This document shows positions 48,077-56,814 of a stretch of DNA of 64,000 nt, in pieces. The translations under genes and the position numbers were made by a program. This DNA is from Puerhibacterium puerhi (GTDB lineage: Bacteria; Actinomycetota; Actinomycetes; Actinomycetales; Cellulomonadaceae): contig NZ_WUWN01000009.1 of the NCBI RefSeq assembly GCF_009846865.1, positions 1-64,000 of the forward strand, read 5' to 3'. The notes beneath the pieces were generated by a model. That model was not told the origin of the DNA. It saw nothing but the letters and a program-made list of their open reading frames with translations, and did no database searches. Position 1 is the first letter of the stretch. Each line of letters opens with the position of its first letter.

Positions 48077-48139
48077 GTGTCGGAGGCCCGTCCTACCGTG
48101 TCGGGCAGGACCCCGCGGGACGACCGGAAGGACGGGACC

Positions 48140-48745
48140 ATGACGCTCGACCAGATGGACGAGATCACCGAGATCACTGCTGACGACGTGCTGGCGGACG
48201 TGCGCAGCGCCGCCCGCGCCATGGCGCGCGGCGGGTTCGCCACCTACGACGACGTGCTCTCCCGCTGCCTCGAGCTCGCCGCCCTGTCCGCCGTCACGCC
48301 GCGAGCCGGCAGCGTGGAGCGCGTGGTGCGCCAGGAGTGGGAGGCGGGCCTCGCCGCGCAGCGCGCCTGGACGGGGACCGAGAGCGACGACCGGCGCCTC
48401 GACGCCGCCTTCGCCGAGCTGCAGGGCGAGGGCGTGTTCGCCCGCGCGAGCCTGGGCGACTGCGTCGAGTGCGGCGCGCGCGAGGCGCGGGCCCTCGCCG
48501 GGCCCGCCGCGCGGGGCTACGTCTTCTTCCCGGCCAGCGCCGTGGACACGCTGGCGGTCGGCACGCTGCGGCTGGCCTGCGGCACGCCCGACGACGACCC
48601 GGCCCGCACCGCGGAGCTCGCCCGGCGCGTCGTGGCGGTGCTCGAGGCCCACGGCCTGTCCGCCGCGGCGGACGACGACGGGATCGTCGTCCGGGTGCCC
48701 CGGTGGCGCCGGCGGCTGCCGGCCTCCCGCGGCTCGGTGGCGTGA
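48140..48745 (+). CDS. DUF6891-like hypothetical protein
   Basis: 201-aa soluble protein of unknown function. It has an acidic helical N-terminus (DEITEITADDVLADVRSAARAMARGGFATYDDV), a CxxC-containing segment (DCVECGAREARAL) and GYVFFPASAVDTLAVG before the C-terminal part. ATG 48140 follows GGAAGGACGGGACC. A TACCGT box about 45 nt upstream may be its promoter. It resembles small actinobacterial proteins grouped as DUF6891; this recall is from memory and not certain. It is followed by the strongest hairpin in this region. Confidence 0.7.
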   Translation: MTLDQMDEITEITADDVLADVRSAARAMARGGFATYDDVLSRCLELAALSAVTPRAGSVERVVRQEWEAGLAAQRAWTGTESDDRRLDAAFAELQGEGVFARASLGDCVECGAREARALAGPAARGYVFFPASAVDTLAVGTLRLACGTPDDDPARTAELARRVVAVLEAHGLSAAADDDGIVVRVPRWRRRLPASRGSVA

Positions 48746-48746
48746 A

Positions 48747-48780
48747 CGAAGGCGGTGCCCCTGCCGGGGCACCGCCTTCG
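48747..48780. terminator. 15-bp terminator between convergent genes
   Basis: CGAAGGCGGTGCCCC, loop TGCC, perfect complementary arm; positioned between the DUF6891-like gene and the end of mqo, so it can serve both strands. Confidence 0.88.
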
Positions 48781-48797
48781 TCGTGGAGGTGTGCGGG

Positions 48798-50321
48798 TCA
48801 GACCCGCGAGTCGGCCTGCGACTCGTAGACGGAGGCGTCCAGCACCTCGCGCCGGTCGAGGGCCGCGTCGAGCGCGGCGGTGTCGGCGGGGACGCCGCCG
48901 GCGAGGCTCGGCATCATCCGGGCCAGGCGCGGACGCCAGGCGTCCGCCTTCGCGGGGAAGCAGCGCTCGAGCACCCCGACCATGGCCGAGGCGGCGGTCG
49001 AGGCGCCCGGCGAGGCGCCGAGCAGGCCGGCGATGGTGCCGTCGGCCGCGGCGACGACCTCGGTGCCGAACTCCAGCACGCCCTTGCCGTCCTTGTCGCG
49101 CTTGATCACCTGCACCCGCTGGCCGGCCACGATCTTCTCCCAGTCGCCCGGCATGGCCTCGGGGAAGAACTGCTGCAGCGACTCGAACTTCGCCTCGGGG
49201 CTCTTGAGCAGCTCCTTGACGAGGTACTGCGTGAGGTCCAGGTTCTTGAGCCCGGCGCCCATCATCGAGGTGAGGTTGTGCGCGCGCAGCGAGGTGATCA
49301 GGCCCAGGTACTTGCCCTTCTTGAGGTACTTGGGGCTGAACCCGGCGTACGGGCCGAACATCAGGTACGTCTTGCCGTCGACCACGCGGGTGTCGAGGTG
49401 CGGCACCGACATCGGCGGGGCGCCCACGTCCGCCTTGCCGTACACCTTGGCCTGGTGGCGGGCCACCAGCTCGGGGTTGGCGGTGCGCAGGAACTCCCCG
49501 GAGATCGGGAAGCCGCCGAAGCCCTGGATCTCCGGGATGCCGGCCGACTGCAGCAGCGGCAGCGCGCCGCCGCCGGCGCCCACGAACACGAAGCGCGCGG
49601 TGACGGTGTGGCTGCGCTCGGGGGCGTTCCAGGAGCGGTCCTTGACCTTGAGGCGCCAGCGCCCGTCGCGCGTGCGCCTGAGGCTCTTGACCTCGTGCTG
49701 CAGGCGCAGCTCGGCGCCGTTCGCCACGAGGCCGTCGAGCAGCTGACGGGTGAGCGACCCGAAGTCGACGTCGGTGCCCAGGGCGTTGCGCGTCGCGGCG
49801 ACGGGCTCGGCCGGGTCGCGGCCCTCGACGAGCAGCGGCGCCCAGCCGGCGATCTGCGCGCGGTCGGTGCTGAACTCCATGTCGCTGAACAGCGGGTGGG
49901 CCGAGAGCGTCTCGTACCGGCGGCGCAGGTAGTCGACGTTGGCCTCGCCGCGCACGAACGTCATGTGCGGCGTGCGGTTGATGAACGAGGCGCTCGTCAG
50001 GCGGCCCGTGGTGAGCAGGTGGCTCCACAGCTCGCGGGAGACCTCGAACTGCTCGTTGATCTTCACCGCCTTGGCGATGTCGATCGTGCCGTCGGGCTTC
50101 TCGGGGGTGTAGTTCAGCTCGCAGAGCGCGGCGTGCCCGGTGCCGGCGTTGTTCCACGGGTTGGACGACTCCTGGGCGACGTCGTCCAGCCGCTCGTAGA
50201 CGCGGATCGACCAGTCCGGCTCCAGCTGCTGCAGCAGCGTCCCGAGGGTCGCGCTCATGATGCCGCCGCCGATCAGGACGACGTCGACGGCGTCCTTGGT
50301 GCTCGTGGAAACAGAAGTCAC
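48798..50321 (-). CDS. mqo: Malate:quinone oxidoreductase
   Basis: FAD-dependent peripheral membrane enzyme (507 aa) oxidising malate to oxaloacetate and feeding electrons into the quinone pool. The FAD motif VVLIGGGIMSATLGTLL is at the N-terminus; WNNAGTGHAALCELNYTP and, further on, GAGGGALPLLQSAGIPE are Mqo hallmarks. GTG 50321 lies 8 nt after a TACACT -10 box, so the mRNA is probably leaderless. A CRP/GlxR-like dyad overlaps the -35 region, suggesting carbon-dependent control. Confidence 0.96.
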   Translation of the reverse strand: MTSVSTSTKDAVDVVLIGGGIMSATLGTLLQQLEPDWSIRVYERLDDVAQESSNPWNNAGTGHAALCELNYTPEKPDGTIDIAKAVKINEQFEVSRELWSHLLTTGRLTSASFINRTPHMTFVRGEANVDYLRRRYETLSAHPLFSDMEFSTDRAQIAGWAPLLVEGRDPAEPVAATRNALGTDVDFGSLTRQLLDGLVANGAELRLQHEVKSLRRTRDGRWRLKVKDRSWNAPERSHTVTARFVFVGAGGGALPLLQSAGIPEIQGFGGFPISGEFLRTANPELVARHQAKVYGKADVGAPPMSVPHLDTRVVDGKTYLMFGPYAGFSPKYLKKGKYLGLITSLRAHNLTSMMGAGLKNLDLTQYLVKELLKSPEAKFESLQQFFPEAMPGDWEKIVAGQRVQVIKRDKDGKGVLEFGTEVVAAADGTIAGLLGASPGASTAASAMVGVLERCFPAKADAWRPRLARMMPSLAGGVPADTAALDAALDRREVLDASVYESQADSRV

Positions 50322-50329
50322 GAGTCGTC

Positions 50330-50357
50330 AGTGTAGGAGCACGTGAAAACCGTCACG
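50330..50357 (-). promoter_or_regulatory. mqo promoter with CRP/GlxR-like dyad
   Basis: TACACT on the minus strand (50335-50330) is the -10 element, and CGTGA-N6-TCACG (50342-50357) matches the CRP/GlxR pattern TGTGA-N6-TCACA at 8 of 10 positions. Overlap with the -35 position would favour repression. Confidence 0.55.
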
Positions 50358-50399
50358 AAACGGCGGGCGCGTCTATGACGCCCGTCACAATCGCTCCCA

Positions 50400-50416
50400 C
50401 GATCCCGGTGGGATCG
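50400..50416 (-). terminator. Short hairpin after the pdxH operon
   Basis: CGATCCC, loop GGT or ACC depending on strand, GGGATCG: a 7-bp stem just past the stop codon of the minus-strand isomerase-family gene. Confidence 0.5.
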
Positions 50417-50417
50417 C

Positions 50418-51137
50418 TCACACGCCGGCGGGAGGCGTCACCGCCGCGCCCGGCGCGGGCGACGAGGACGGCCACGGGCCCAGCTCCGGCAGCGGCACGT
50501 GCGCGCCGTCGCGCTCGGCCCACACCGTACCCGACGGCACGCGCCCGGCCAGCCACGACGCCACGTCGCGGGCGTCGCCGCGCAGGTCGGTGACCCGCCA
50601 GCCGGCGGGCAGGCGCACCGCGAGGAAGGCGTCCAGGTGCGCGCAGAACGGGGCGCTCCACGTCGCCGGGCCCAGGGCGGCGCCCAGGCCGGCCGTCGCG
50701 TCGCCGGCGTGGATCACCGCCTCGCGCCACCACGCGAGCAGGGCACCCTCGAGGGTGCCGAGCCGGTAGGTGACCGGCGCGTGCCACAGCGGGTCGCCGG
50801 GCGCCGGCCACGCCGCGCGCAGGCGCTCGCGCAGCGCCTCGAGCGCCGCCACGTGCTGCGCGGTGGTGCGGCGTGCCCCGGCCTCGATGGCGGCGGCGCG
50901 GCCGGCGGCCCCGCCGTCGTACACCTCGACCTGCTCGCCGCGCGCGGCGGCCTCGGCCTGGCGCGCGAGGGCGGCGCCGACGCCGTCGACGTGCGCCAGC
51001 ACGTGCCCGCGCGTCCAGCCCGGCAGCGGGGACGCCTCGGCGTGCGCCGCGTCGGGCAGGGCGCGCACGACCTCCACGAGGCGGTCGAACGTCGCGGCCG
51101 ACTCGCGCAGGGCGGTCGTCCGGGTCTCGGTGCTCAC
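50418..51137 (-). CDS. Mycothiol-dependent maleylpyruvate isomerase family protein
   Basis: DinB-like four-helix-bundle protein (239 aa) of the actinobacterial MDMPI family, members of which use mycothiol with a metal bound by histidines. The N-terminal helix TALRESAATFDRLVEVVRAL and WTRGHVLAHVDGVG with family histidines are visible; a further histidine follows in REAVIHAGDA. The C-terminal domain is a short alpha/beta unit. GTG 51137 overlaps the pdxH stop, so translation is coupled. A role in thiol-dependent detoxification is plausible; the substrate is unknown. Confidence 0.85.
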   Translation of the reverse strand: MSTETRTTALRESAATFDRLVEVVRALPDAAHAEASPLPGWTRGHVLAHVDGVGAALARQAEAAARGEQVEVYDGGAAGRAAAIEAGARRTTAQHVAALEALRERLRAAWPAPGDPLWHAPVTYRLGTLEGALLAWWREAVIHAGDATAGLGAALGPATWSAPFCAHLDAFLAVRLPAGWRVTDLRGDARDVASWLAGRVPSGTVWAERDGAHVPLPELGPWPSSSPAPGAAVTPPAGV

Positions 51138-51784
51138 GGCCACAGCAGCCCCTTCGTCCAGCCGGCCGCCCCGGCGCGGTAGCGCAGCCGCACGTGGCCG
51201 TCGTCGGCCGCCTGCCAGAACTCGATCTCGGCCGGCTCGAGGACGTAGGCGGTCCACGTGGGCGCGGCCAGCTCGCGGTCGGCCCGCACGCGCTCGAGCG
51301 CTGCGTCGAAGGCCTCGCGCAGCTGCGCCTGGTCGGTCAGCGGCTCGCTCTGGTGGGCCAGGAGCCCGGCGGCGCGCGAGGTGTCCGGGCGCGCCAGGAA
51401 GTCGGCGCGGGACGTCGCCTCGGGGCCCGGGTGCACCGCACCGGTCACCCGCACCTGCCGGCCCAGCTCCCGCCAGAAGAACGTGAGCGCCGCGTGCGGG
51501 TTCTCGGCGAGGTCCCGGCCCTTGGGGCTGGTGGCGTGCGCGGCGAACCAGAAGCCGTCGGCGTCGACGTCCTTGAGCGTGAGCGTGCGCGCGTGCACGG
51601 CCCCCGCGGCGTCCGCGGTGGCGAGGTTCGCCGCGTGCGGGGCCGGCACGCCGGCCGAGACGGCGTCGTCGAACCAGGCGGCGAACAGCGCCAGGGGATC
51701 GGTCGGCGTGGCCTCGACCGCGAAGGGCGGCAGGTCGTCGGGGAACGTCGGCAGCCCGCGCAGCCGGTCGCGGAACTCGCTCAT
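51134..51784 (-). CDS. pdxH: Pyridoxamine 5'-phosphate oxidase
   Basis: FMN-dependent oxidase making pyridoxal 5'-phosphate (216 aa). Recognised by RTLTLKDVDADGFWFAAHATSPKGRDLAENPHAALTFFW-type sequence (key words RTLTLKDVD, SPKGRDLAENP) and the C-terminal WRLRYRAG-like VRLRYRAGAAGWTKGLLWP. ATG 51784 follows GAGGAGGCCACCGC. A TAGGCT box at 51827-51822 and a CRP/GlxR-like site between it and the start form its control region. It is cotranscribed with the isomerase-family gene. Confidence 0.93.
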   Translation of the reverse strand: MSEFRDRLRGLPTFPDDLPPFAVEATPTDPLALFAAWFDDAVSAGVPAPHAANLATADAAGAVHARTLTLKDVDADGFWFAAHATSPKGRDLAENPHAALTFFWRELGRQVRVTGAVHPGPEATSRADFLARPDTSRAAGLLAHQSEPLTDQAQLREAFDAALERVRADRELAAPTWTAYVLEPAEIEFWQAADDGHVRLRYRAGAAGWTKGLLWP

Positions 51785-51801
51785 GCGGTGGCCTCCTCGG
51801 G

Positions 51802-51827
51802 CGTGATCGCTGTCACACCCGGAGCCT
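51802..51827 (-). promoter_or_regulatory. pdxH -10 box and CRP/GlxR-like site
   Basis: TAGGCT (51827-51822, minus strand) precedes TGTGA-CAGCGA-TCACG (51817-51802), which matches the CRP consensus at 9 of 10 symmetric positions. It lies at or just after the expected transcription start, a repressor position. Confidence 0.55.
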
Positions 51828-51857
51828 ACCGACCCGCCGGGCGCCGGTCGGCGCCCG

Positions 51858-53099
51858 TCAGAAGTAGTCGCGCACGTGCACCTGGCGTCCGCCCCAGACG
51901 GCGTCCCACACGAGGTCGTCGTGTGCCGGACCGGTGAGCTGGCCGGCCAGGCGCAGGTTCGCGGTCGACTGCGCGCCCGCGTACGACGCCGCGAGGCCGG
52001 CCGGGGTGAACGTGGGCCGGTCGGCGTCCGCGGGCGACGCGGGGGCGTCGCCGTCGCGCGTGACGTGGACGGCGCCGTCGGCGACCTCGAGCGTCCAGGC
52101 GCCCCGCAGCCGGTCACCCGGGCCGACGGCGTCGCCACGGCCGACGACGGCGAACGGCACGCGGGCGGTGAGCGGCGCGACGCGGGCGGCCCCGAGCGCG
52201 CCCGGCACGTCGAGCACGCGCAGCATGTACGCCTCGCGCGCCGCGAGCGTCGCCGCGTGGTCCGGCAGGACGAGCCGCGCCGGGTCGAGGCCCGAGGTGC
52301 TCAGCGCCACCGCGCCCACGACCATGCCGAACGACCCGAGCGCCCGCCACAGCGTCCGTGCGGCGTCCGGCGTGAGCGCCACGAGGTCCTCGACCTCGAG
52401 CCGGCCGGTGCGGTCGTAGCCGGACCCGCGGTCCCACGAGGCGAACCCGACGACGCGGTCGGCGGCGTCGACGGCGAGCGTGACGCCGGTGTGGTCGCTC
52501 AGCAGGGCCTCGTCCATGGCGAACGGCGGCTCGGCACGGGTGAGGGGACCGTTCTGGCCGGCGGCCCACGCGTCGTACGCGGCGCGGACCGCGGGCAGGT
52601 CCGCGGCCTCCGCGCGCCGGACCCGCGTGCCGTCCGTCGGCGCCGCGACGCGGGCCAGCGCCGCGAGCGGCACGTGCACGGTGTCGAAGCCGCCGACGAT
52701 CCCGTACCCCAGCCCCTGGTAGATCCCGGCCGCGCTGGGGTACAGGGTGGAGATCACCTCGCCGCGCTCGCGCGCCTCGCCCAGGGCGGCGTCGAACAGC
52801 GCGCGCACCAGCCCGCCGCCGCGGGCCTCGGCGGCGACCGTGACGCCGGCGAACCCCGCCGTCGGCAGCGTGGCGCCGTGGAACCAGGACGTGAAGCCGC
52901 GCACGAGCAGGCGTGCGGCCAGGGCGTCGCCGTCGAACGCGCCCCACGGGCGGCCGCCGGTGGGCGGCCAGGACTCGGCGGTGGGCGCGGGCGGCGGCGT
53001 GGCGGGGACGCCGAAGGCCTCGGCGCCCAGCGCCTGGAAGGCGGGTGCGTCGGCGAGCTCGACGGGGCGCACCGCGACGGCACGGTCGGAGAGGGTCAC
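51858..53099 (-). CDS. Eis-like GNAT acetyltransferase
   Basis: 413-aa protein of the Eis family: tandem GNAT domains followed by an SCP2-like C-terminal domain. The acetyl-CoA loop is in VAAEARGGGLVRALFDAALGEARE (about residues 85-110), and LYPSAAGIYQGLGYG follows, as in Eis. The C-terminal carboxylate DYF end matches Eis proteins, where the terminus acts as catalytic base. TAGCGT stands 6 nt before GTG 53099. Characterised relatives acetylate lysines and aminoglycosides; the natural substrate here is unknown. Confidence 0.88.
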   Translation of the reverse strand: MTLSDRAVAVRPVELADAPAFQALGAEAFGVPATPPPAPTAESWPPTGGRPWGAFDGDALAARLLVRGFTSWFHGATLPTAGFAGVTVAAEARGGGLVRALFDAALGEARERGEVISTLYPSAAGIYQGLGYGIVGGFDTVHVPLAALARVAAPTDGTRVRRAEAADLPAVRAAYDAWAAGQNGPLTRAEPPFAMDEALLSDHTGVTLAVDAADRVVGFASWDRGSGYDRTGRLEVEDLVALTPDAARTLWRALGSFGMVVGAVALSTSGLDPARLVLPDHAATLAAREAYMLRVLDVPGALGAARVAPLTARVPFAVVGRGDAVGPGDRLRGAWTLEVADGAVHVTRDGDAPASPADADRPTFTPAGLAASYAGAQSTANLRLAGQLTGPAHDDLVWDAVWGGRQVHVRDYF

Positions 53100-53156
53100 G
53101 CCCCGACGCTACGGGGGCGCGGGCGGGGCGTCGTCCTCAATCCGCGGCGCGCCGGG

Positions 53157-53816
53157 TCACAGCTCGACGAGTCCCGCCCGGTGGGCCAGCACCACGGCCT
53201 GCGTGCGGTCGCGCGCCTGCAGCTTGGCGAGGACGGCGGCGACGTGGGTGCGCACGGTCTCGACCCCCACCACCAGCTCGGCCGCGATCTCGGCGTTCGT
53301 CATGCCCTGGGCCACGAGGCCGAGCACCTCGGCCTCCCGCGGGGTGAGGGCGGGCCCGGCCCAGGCGCCGCGCGGCGCGCGGGCGCCCCGGACGAGCTCC
53401 CGGACGGCCCGCGGGAACACCAGGCTCTCGCCGGTGGCCACGGTGCGGACCGCCTGCACCATCGCCTCGGCGCTGGCCCGCTTGAGCAGGAACCCCGACG
53501 CCCCCGCCACGAGGGCGTCGACCACGTACGCGTCGTGCTCGAACGTGGTCACCACGAGCACCCGCGGCGGGTCGGCGAGCCGCAGCACGAGCTCCGTGGC
53601 GCGCAGCCCGTCGACGCCCGGCATGCGGACGTCCATGCACACGACGTCGGGCCGCAGGCGCCGGACCGCCTCGACCGCCGTGGCGCCGTCGCCGGCCTCG
53701 CCGACCACCTCGAGGTCCGGCTCGGCGTCGAGGATCAGCCGCAGGCCGCTGCGCACGAGCGGCTCGTCGTCGGCGACGACGACGCGGACCCGGCGGGCGG
53801 TGGGCGGTGCGGTCAC
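53157..53816 (-). CDS. NarL-family response regulator
   Basis: 219-aa two-component regulator. The receiver domain (VRVVVADDEPLVRSGLRLIL; phosphorylation Asp in VVCMDVRMPGVDG, about residue 57) is followed by a LuxR-type helix-turn-helix (LTPREAEVLGLVAQGMTNAEIA). GTG 53816 overlaps the stop of the kinase gene, so the pair is translationally coupled. The target is probably the neighbouring membrane protein or another transport function. Confidence 0.94.
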   Translation of the reverse strand: MTAPPTARRVRVVVADDEPLVRSGLRLILDAEPDLEVVGEAGDGATAVEAVRRLRPDVVCMDVRMPGVDGLRATELVLRLADPPRVLVVTTFEHDAYVVDALVAGASGFLLKRASAEAMVQAVRTVATGESLVFPRAVRELVRGARAPRGAWAGPALTPREAEVLGLVAQGMTNAEIAAELVVGVETVRTHVAAVLAKLQARDRTQAVVLAHRAGLVEL

Positions 53817-55093
53817 GGGGCCTCCTGGCGCTCGCGGTCGTCGCGGTGGTCCTCGGGCATCTCGGGGCGGGGGAGGACGGCGCGCAGCACCCACCGGTCG
53901 CCGCGCACGCCCGCGTCGACGGCACCCCCGAAGAGCGCCGCCCGCTCGCGCACGCCGGCCAGGCCGCGCCCGCCCGCGCGGCGTGCCGCGCCGCGATCGG
54001 CGCGGCCGGTGGGCAGCGGGTTGCTCACGTCCACGGTCACCTCCCTCGGCGTCGTCGCCACGACGAGGCGCACGGCACCCGGGCCGCCGTGGCGGTGGGC
54101 GTTGGCGAGCGCCTCGGCGACGACCCGCCGCACCGCGCGGTGCAGCAGCGCCGGCAGGCGGTCGGGCAGGTCGAGCGACGCGGTCACCTCGAGGCCCGCA
54201 CGGCGGTGCGCCGCCACCACGTCGGCCAGCTCGACGGCCGTGTCGGCCAAGCGGTCGTCCGCGGCCGCCCGGTCCTGCCGCAGGGCGCCGAGCAGCGCGT
54301 CGAGCTCGCCGAGCGCCTGCCGCGCGGCGTCCTCGATCGCCTCGAAGGACCGGGCGGCGAGCGCCGGCTCGCGCTCGACGACCCGCCGGCCGGCCGCCGC
54401 CTGCACGCCGACGATCGTCAGGGCGTGCCCGATGCCGTCGTGCAGCTCCCGGGCCAGGCGCACGTGCTCGGCCTCCCGGTCGGCGCGGGCGAGCGCCGCC
54501 TCCAGCCGGTCGTGGGGCGTCGGGCCGAGCACGCGCCCGGCGAGCACGGCGGCGGCCGCGCCGACCGGCGCCGCGGCGAGCAGCAGCGCCGTCCCCGCCC
54601 CAGCGGCGGCGAGGACGCGCAGGGCCTGGCCCGCACCGGGGGCTGGCGGGGGGACGGCCGACGCCAGCGGCCGGCCGGTCACGGCCTCCACCGCGACCAG
54701 CACGGCGAACGGCACGCCGGCGAACAGGGCGGCGGCGACAGCGAGCCCGGCGACCTGGTGGCCCAGCACCCACGCAACGGTCCGCACGCGGTGAGCGGCG
54801 CGCGGACGGCGCGGCAGCACCAGCTCGGCGTCCGTGCCGAGCATGGTGCGCGCCGCGGTCACCTCGAGCTCCCGCGCGCCGGGCACGAGGCCGAGCGCGG
54901 CAGCCGCGGCGACCGTGAGGCCCGCGACCACCCCGACGGGCGCGCCCGGGGCCGCCGACCGGACCAGGGAGACGGCGAGCAGCGCCGCGGCCAGGCCGAT
55001 CGCCGCGCCGAGCATCAGCCACGCGAGCCGCCGCGCGAGCCGCCGCGCCAGGCGGGCGGCCCGGCGGCTCGGGTGGCGCGGTGCGGTCGGCAT
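53813..55093 (-). CDS. NarL-type sensor histidine kinase
   Basis: 426-aa kinase. After an Arg-rich N-terminus come about four spans, then a HisKA_3 domain with phosphoacceptor His in ARELHDGIGHALTIV and a HATPase domain (VVAEALANAHRHGGPG; GRGLAGVRERAALFGG). ATG 55093 has GAGGATGG upstream. There is no large extracellular sensing loop, so it likely senses the membrane or a partner protein. It is encoded directly downstream of an unknown membrane protein, a candidate partner. Confidence 0.92.
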   Translation of the reverse strand: MPTAPRHPSRRAARLARRLARRLAWLMLGAAIGLAAALLAVSLVRSAAPGAPVGVVAGLTVAAAAALGLVPGARELEVTAARTMLGTDAELVLPRRPRAAHRVRTVAWVLGHQVAGLAVAAALFAGVPFAVLVAVEAVTGRPLASAVPPPAPGAGQALRVLAAAGAGTALLLAAAPVGAAAAVLAGRVLGPTPHDRLEAALARADREAEHVRLARELHDGIGHALTIVGVQAAAGRRVVEREPALAARSFEAIEDAARQALGELDALLGALRQDRAAADDRLADTAVELADVVAAHRRAGLEVTASLDLPDRLPALLHRAVRRVVAEALANAHRHGGPGAVRLVVATTPREVTVDVSNPLPTGRADRGAARRAGGRGLAGVRERAALFGGAVDAGVRGDRWVLRAVLPRPEMPEDHRDDRERQEAP

Positions 55094-55144
55094 GGCGCCA
55101 TCCTCGCCGGGACGGCGCCGGCCCGGAAGGACCGCCACGGCCCG

Positions 55145-56245
55145 TCAGGCCTCGCGTGCGTCGACGGCCGCGCGGTGACCGACGTATCCCCACACCGCCA
55201 GCGCGAGGGCCGGGCCCCACAGCCAGCACGGGAACACGACGGCCGAGACCAGCGCGGTGACGAGTCCGTCGGCGGGCAGCAGCACGAGCATGGGCACGGC
55301 GGTGAAGGTCACCGCCGCCGCGACGAGGCCGCCAGGCACGGCCGCCGCCGCGACGGGCACCGGGCGCCGGGCGAGCACCGGCACCCAGCGGGGAAAGACC
55401 GCACCCCAGGGGCGGATCAGGCCGAGCGTCAGCACGACGCCGAGCCATGCGCCGCCGGAGAGCGTCACCCCCCAGATGCGGGTCGCCGGGTCGAGCACCT
55501 CGCCACCGAGCAGGGGCCAGGGGGTGAGCCAGGTGAGCCGGACCAGGGCGTACGGCAGCGGTCCGCAGGCCGCCACGACGGTGATCGGTACCCGGTGGCG
55601 CACGACCCACCGCGTCGCGCGAGCCGCTCCGGGCGACCCGGCGAGCGCCGACGCCAGGACGGCGCCCCACGCGGCACCGGCACCGAGCACGAGCAGCACG
55701 ATGGCGAGCCGGCCGGCCTGCTGGGCGAGCGCCGTGCCCAGGTTCGCGACGAGCGAGACGATCGGCGCGCGTGCCGCGACGGCGCCTCCTGCCAGCAGCA
55801 CGAGCGCGGGGACGCCGACGGTCCAGCGCGCGACGGGGTAGCGCCGGACCACCTGGACCAGGAGGACGACGACGGCGGCCGGCAGCGCCATCGCCACGAG
55901 GTAGCCCAGCACGGCGAGGGTCGCGGTGCCCTGCAGCACGAGGCCCAGCACGACGACCTCGGCCGCGGCGAGCACGGCGAGCGCGCGGCGGGGCAGCGCC
56001 CCGGCGAGCGCGGCGAGGGCGCCGGCAGCACCGACGAGCGCCGCGACGGTCTGCACGACGACGGCGGCGTGCGGCGAGGCGGCAGCCAGCCAGGCCGTCC
56101 CCGGGTCCGGTCGGGGGAGCGCGCCCGCGAGCGCGGCCAGGCCGGCGAGCGCGGCAGCGCCGGCGAGCACGGCGGCCGCGACGAGCGCGCGGCGGGCGGG
56201 GCGGGAGGGGAAGGGGAGGGCGCGGGAGAGGTCGGCGGGGTGCAC
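55145..56245 (-). CDS. Polytopic membrane protein of unknown function
   Basis: 366-aa protein with about ten hydrophobic segments and alanine-rich loops, beginning HPADLSRALPFPSRPARRALVAAAV. No catalytic or transport motif is recognised. GTG 56245 gives the full length; the ribosome-binding site is poor. It precedes the two-component genes on the same strand by about 50 bp, so it is probably cotranscribed and could be the sensed partner. Confidence 0.8.
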   Translation of the reverse strand: MHPADLSRALPFPSRPARRALVAAAVLAGAAALAGLAALAGALPRPDPGTAWLAAASPHAAVVVQTVAALVGAAGALAALAGALPRRALAVLAAAEVVVLGLVLQGTATLAVLGYLVAMALPAAVVVLLVQVVRRYPVARWTVGVPALVLLAGGAVAARAPIVSLVANLGTALAQQAGRLAIVLLVLGAGAAWGAVLASALAGSPGAARATRWVVRHRVPITVVAACGPLPYALVRLTWLTPWPLLGGEVLDPATRIWGVTLSGGAWLGVVLTLGLIRPWGAVFPRWVPVLARRPVPVAAAAVPGGLVAAAVTFTAVPMLVLLPADGLVTALVSAVVFPCWLWGPALALAVWGYVGHRAAVDAREA

Positions 56246-56301
56246 GGCGGTTCCGTTTCGTCGCGGGAGCGGGTCCCCACCACGTTCCGGGACCGCAGCG
56301 C

Positions 56302-56335
56302 CGCGGCGTCTCCCCCGCGAGGGGGAGATGCCGCG
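56302..56335. terminator. Terminator between merR-type gene and membrane protein gene
   Basis: 15-bp stem with one G-U pair (CGCGGCGTCTCCCCC), loop GCGA. It ends the MerR-type gene on the minus strand and insulates the two-component locus. Confidence 0.8.
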
Positions 56336-56358
56336 ACGGCCGGGGGAGAGGGCCGGCG

Positions 56359-56748
56359 CTAGAGCGCCCGCAGCAGCGCGATGAGCTCGTCGGCCATGTC
56401 GAGCTTGCGCGCCAGGTCGGCGCGGCGCTCCTGCGCGGCGGCGACCAGGTCGCTCAGCTCGGCGCGCACGGCGTCGTCGGCGTCGCCGGCGGCCACGCGG
56501 TCGGCCAGCTCGAGCAGCCGGCTCATCTCCTCGAGGGAGAAGCCGAGCGGCTTCATCCGCCGGACCAGCAGGATCCGCTCGACGTCGGCCTCCGTGTAGA
56601 GCCGGAAGCCGCCCTCGGTGCGGCCCGACGGCCGCACGAGCCCCACCTCGTCCCAGTGCCGCAGCGTGCGCAGCGACAGGCCCGTGCGCTCGGCGACGGC
56701 GCCGATGTGCATCGTGGCGGCCGGGTCCTGCGGGGCGGGCGTCGTCAT
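56359..56748 (-). CDS. MerR-family transcriptional regulator
   Basis: 129-aa regulator. The MerR DNA-binding domain (MHIGAVAERTGLSLRTLRHWDEVGLVRPSGRTEGGFRLY-type; key words GAVAERTGLSLRTLRHW and GGFRLYTEADVERI) is followed by a dimerisation helix and a short C-terminus without clustered cysteines, so a metal is not the obvious signal. ATG 56748 is the first start. It is divergent from the SulP gene, with a shared dyad between them; control of that transporter is likely. Confidence 0.9.
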   Translation of the reverse strand: MTTPAPQDPAATMHIGAVAERTGLSLRTLRHWDEVGLVRPSGRTEGGFRLYTEADVERILLVRRMKPLGFSLEEMSRLLELADRVAAGDADDAVRAELSDLVAAAQERRADLARKLDMADELIALLRAL

Positions 56749-56783
56749 GACCGTCGATTGTGCCGGACGGCGGCGCACCGACC

Positions 56784-56806
56784 CTACCCTCACGTAAGGG
56801 TAGAGT
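56784..56806. promoter_or_regulatory. MerR operator overlapping the sulP promoter
   Basis: CTACCCT-CACGTA-AGGGTAG is an inverted repeat with 7-bp arms and a near-symmetric centre. The last bases of the right arm begin TAGAGT (56801-56806), the -10 box of the SulP gene, 8 nt before its GTG. MerR proteins typically bind such dyads at the promoter and remodel it. Confidence 0.75.
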
Positions 56807-56814
56807 TGCCGGAC

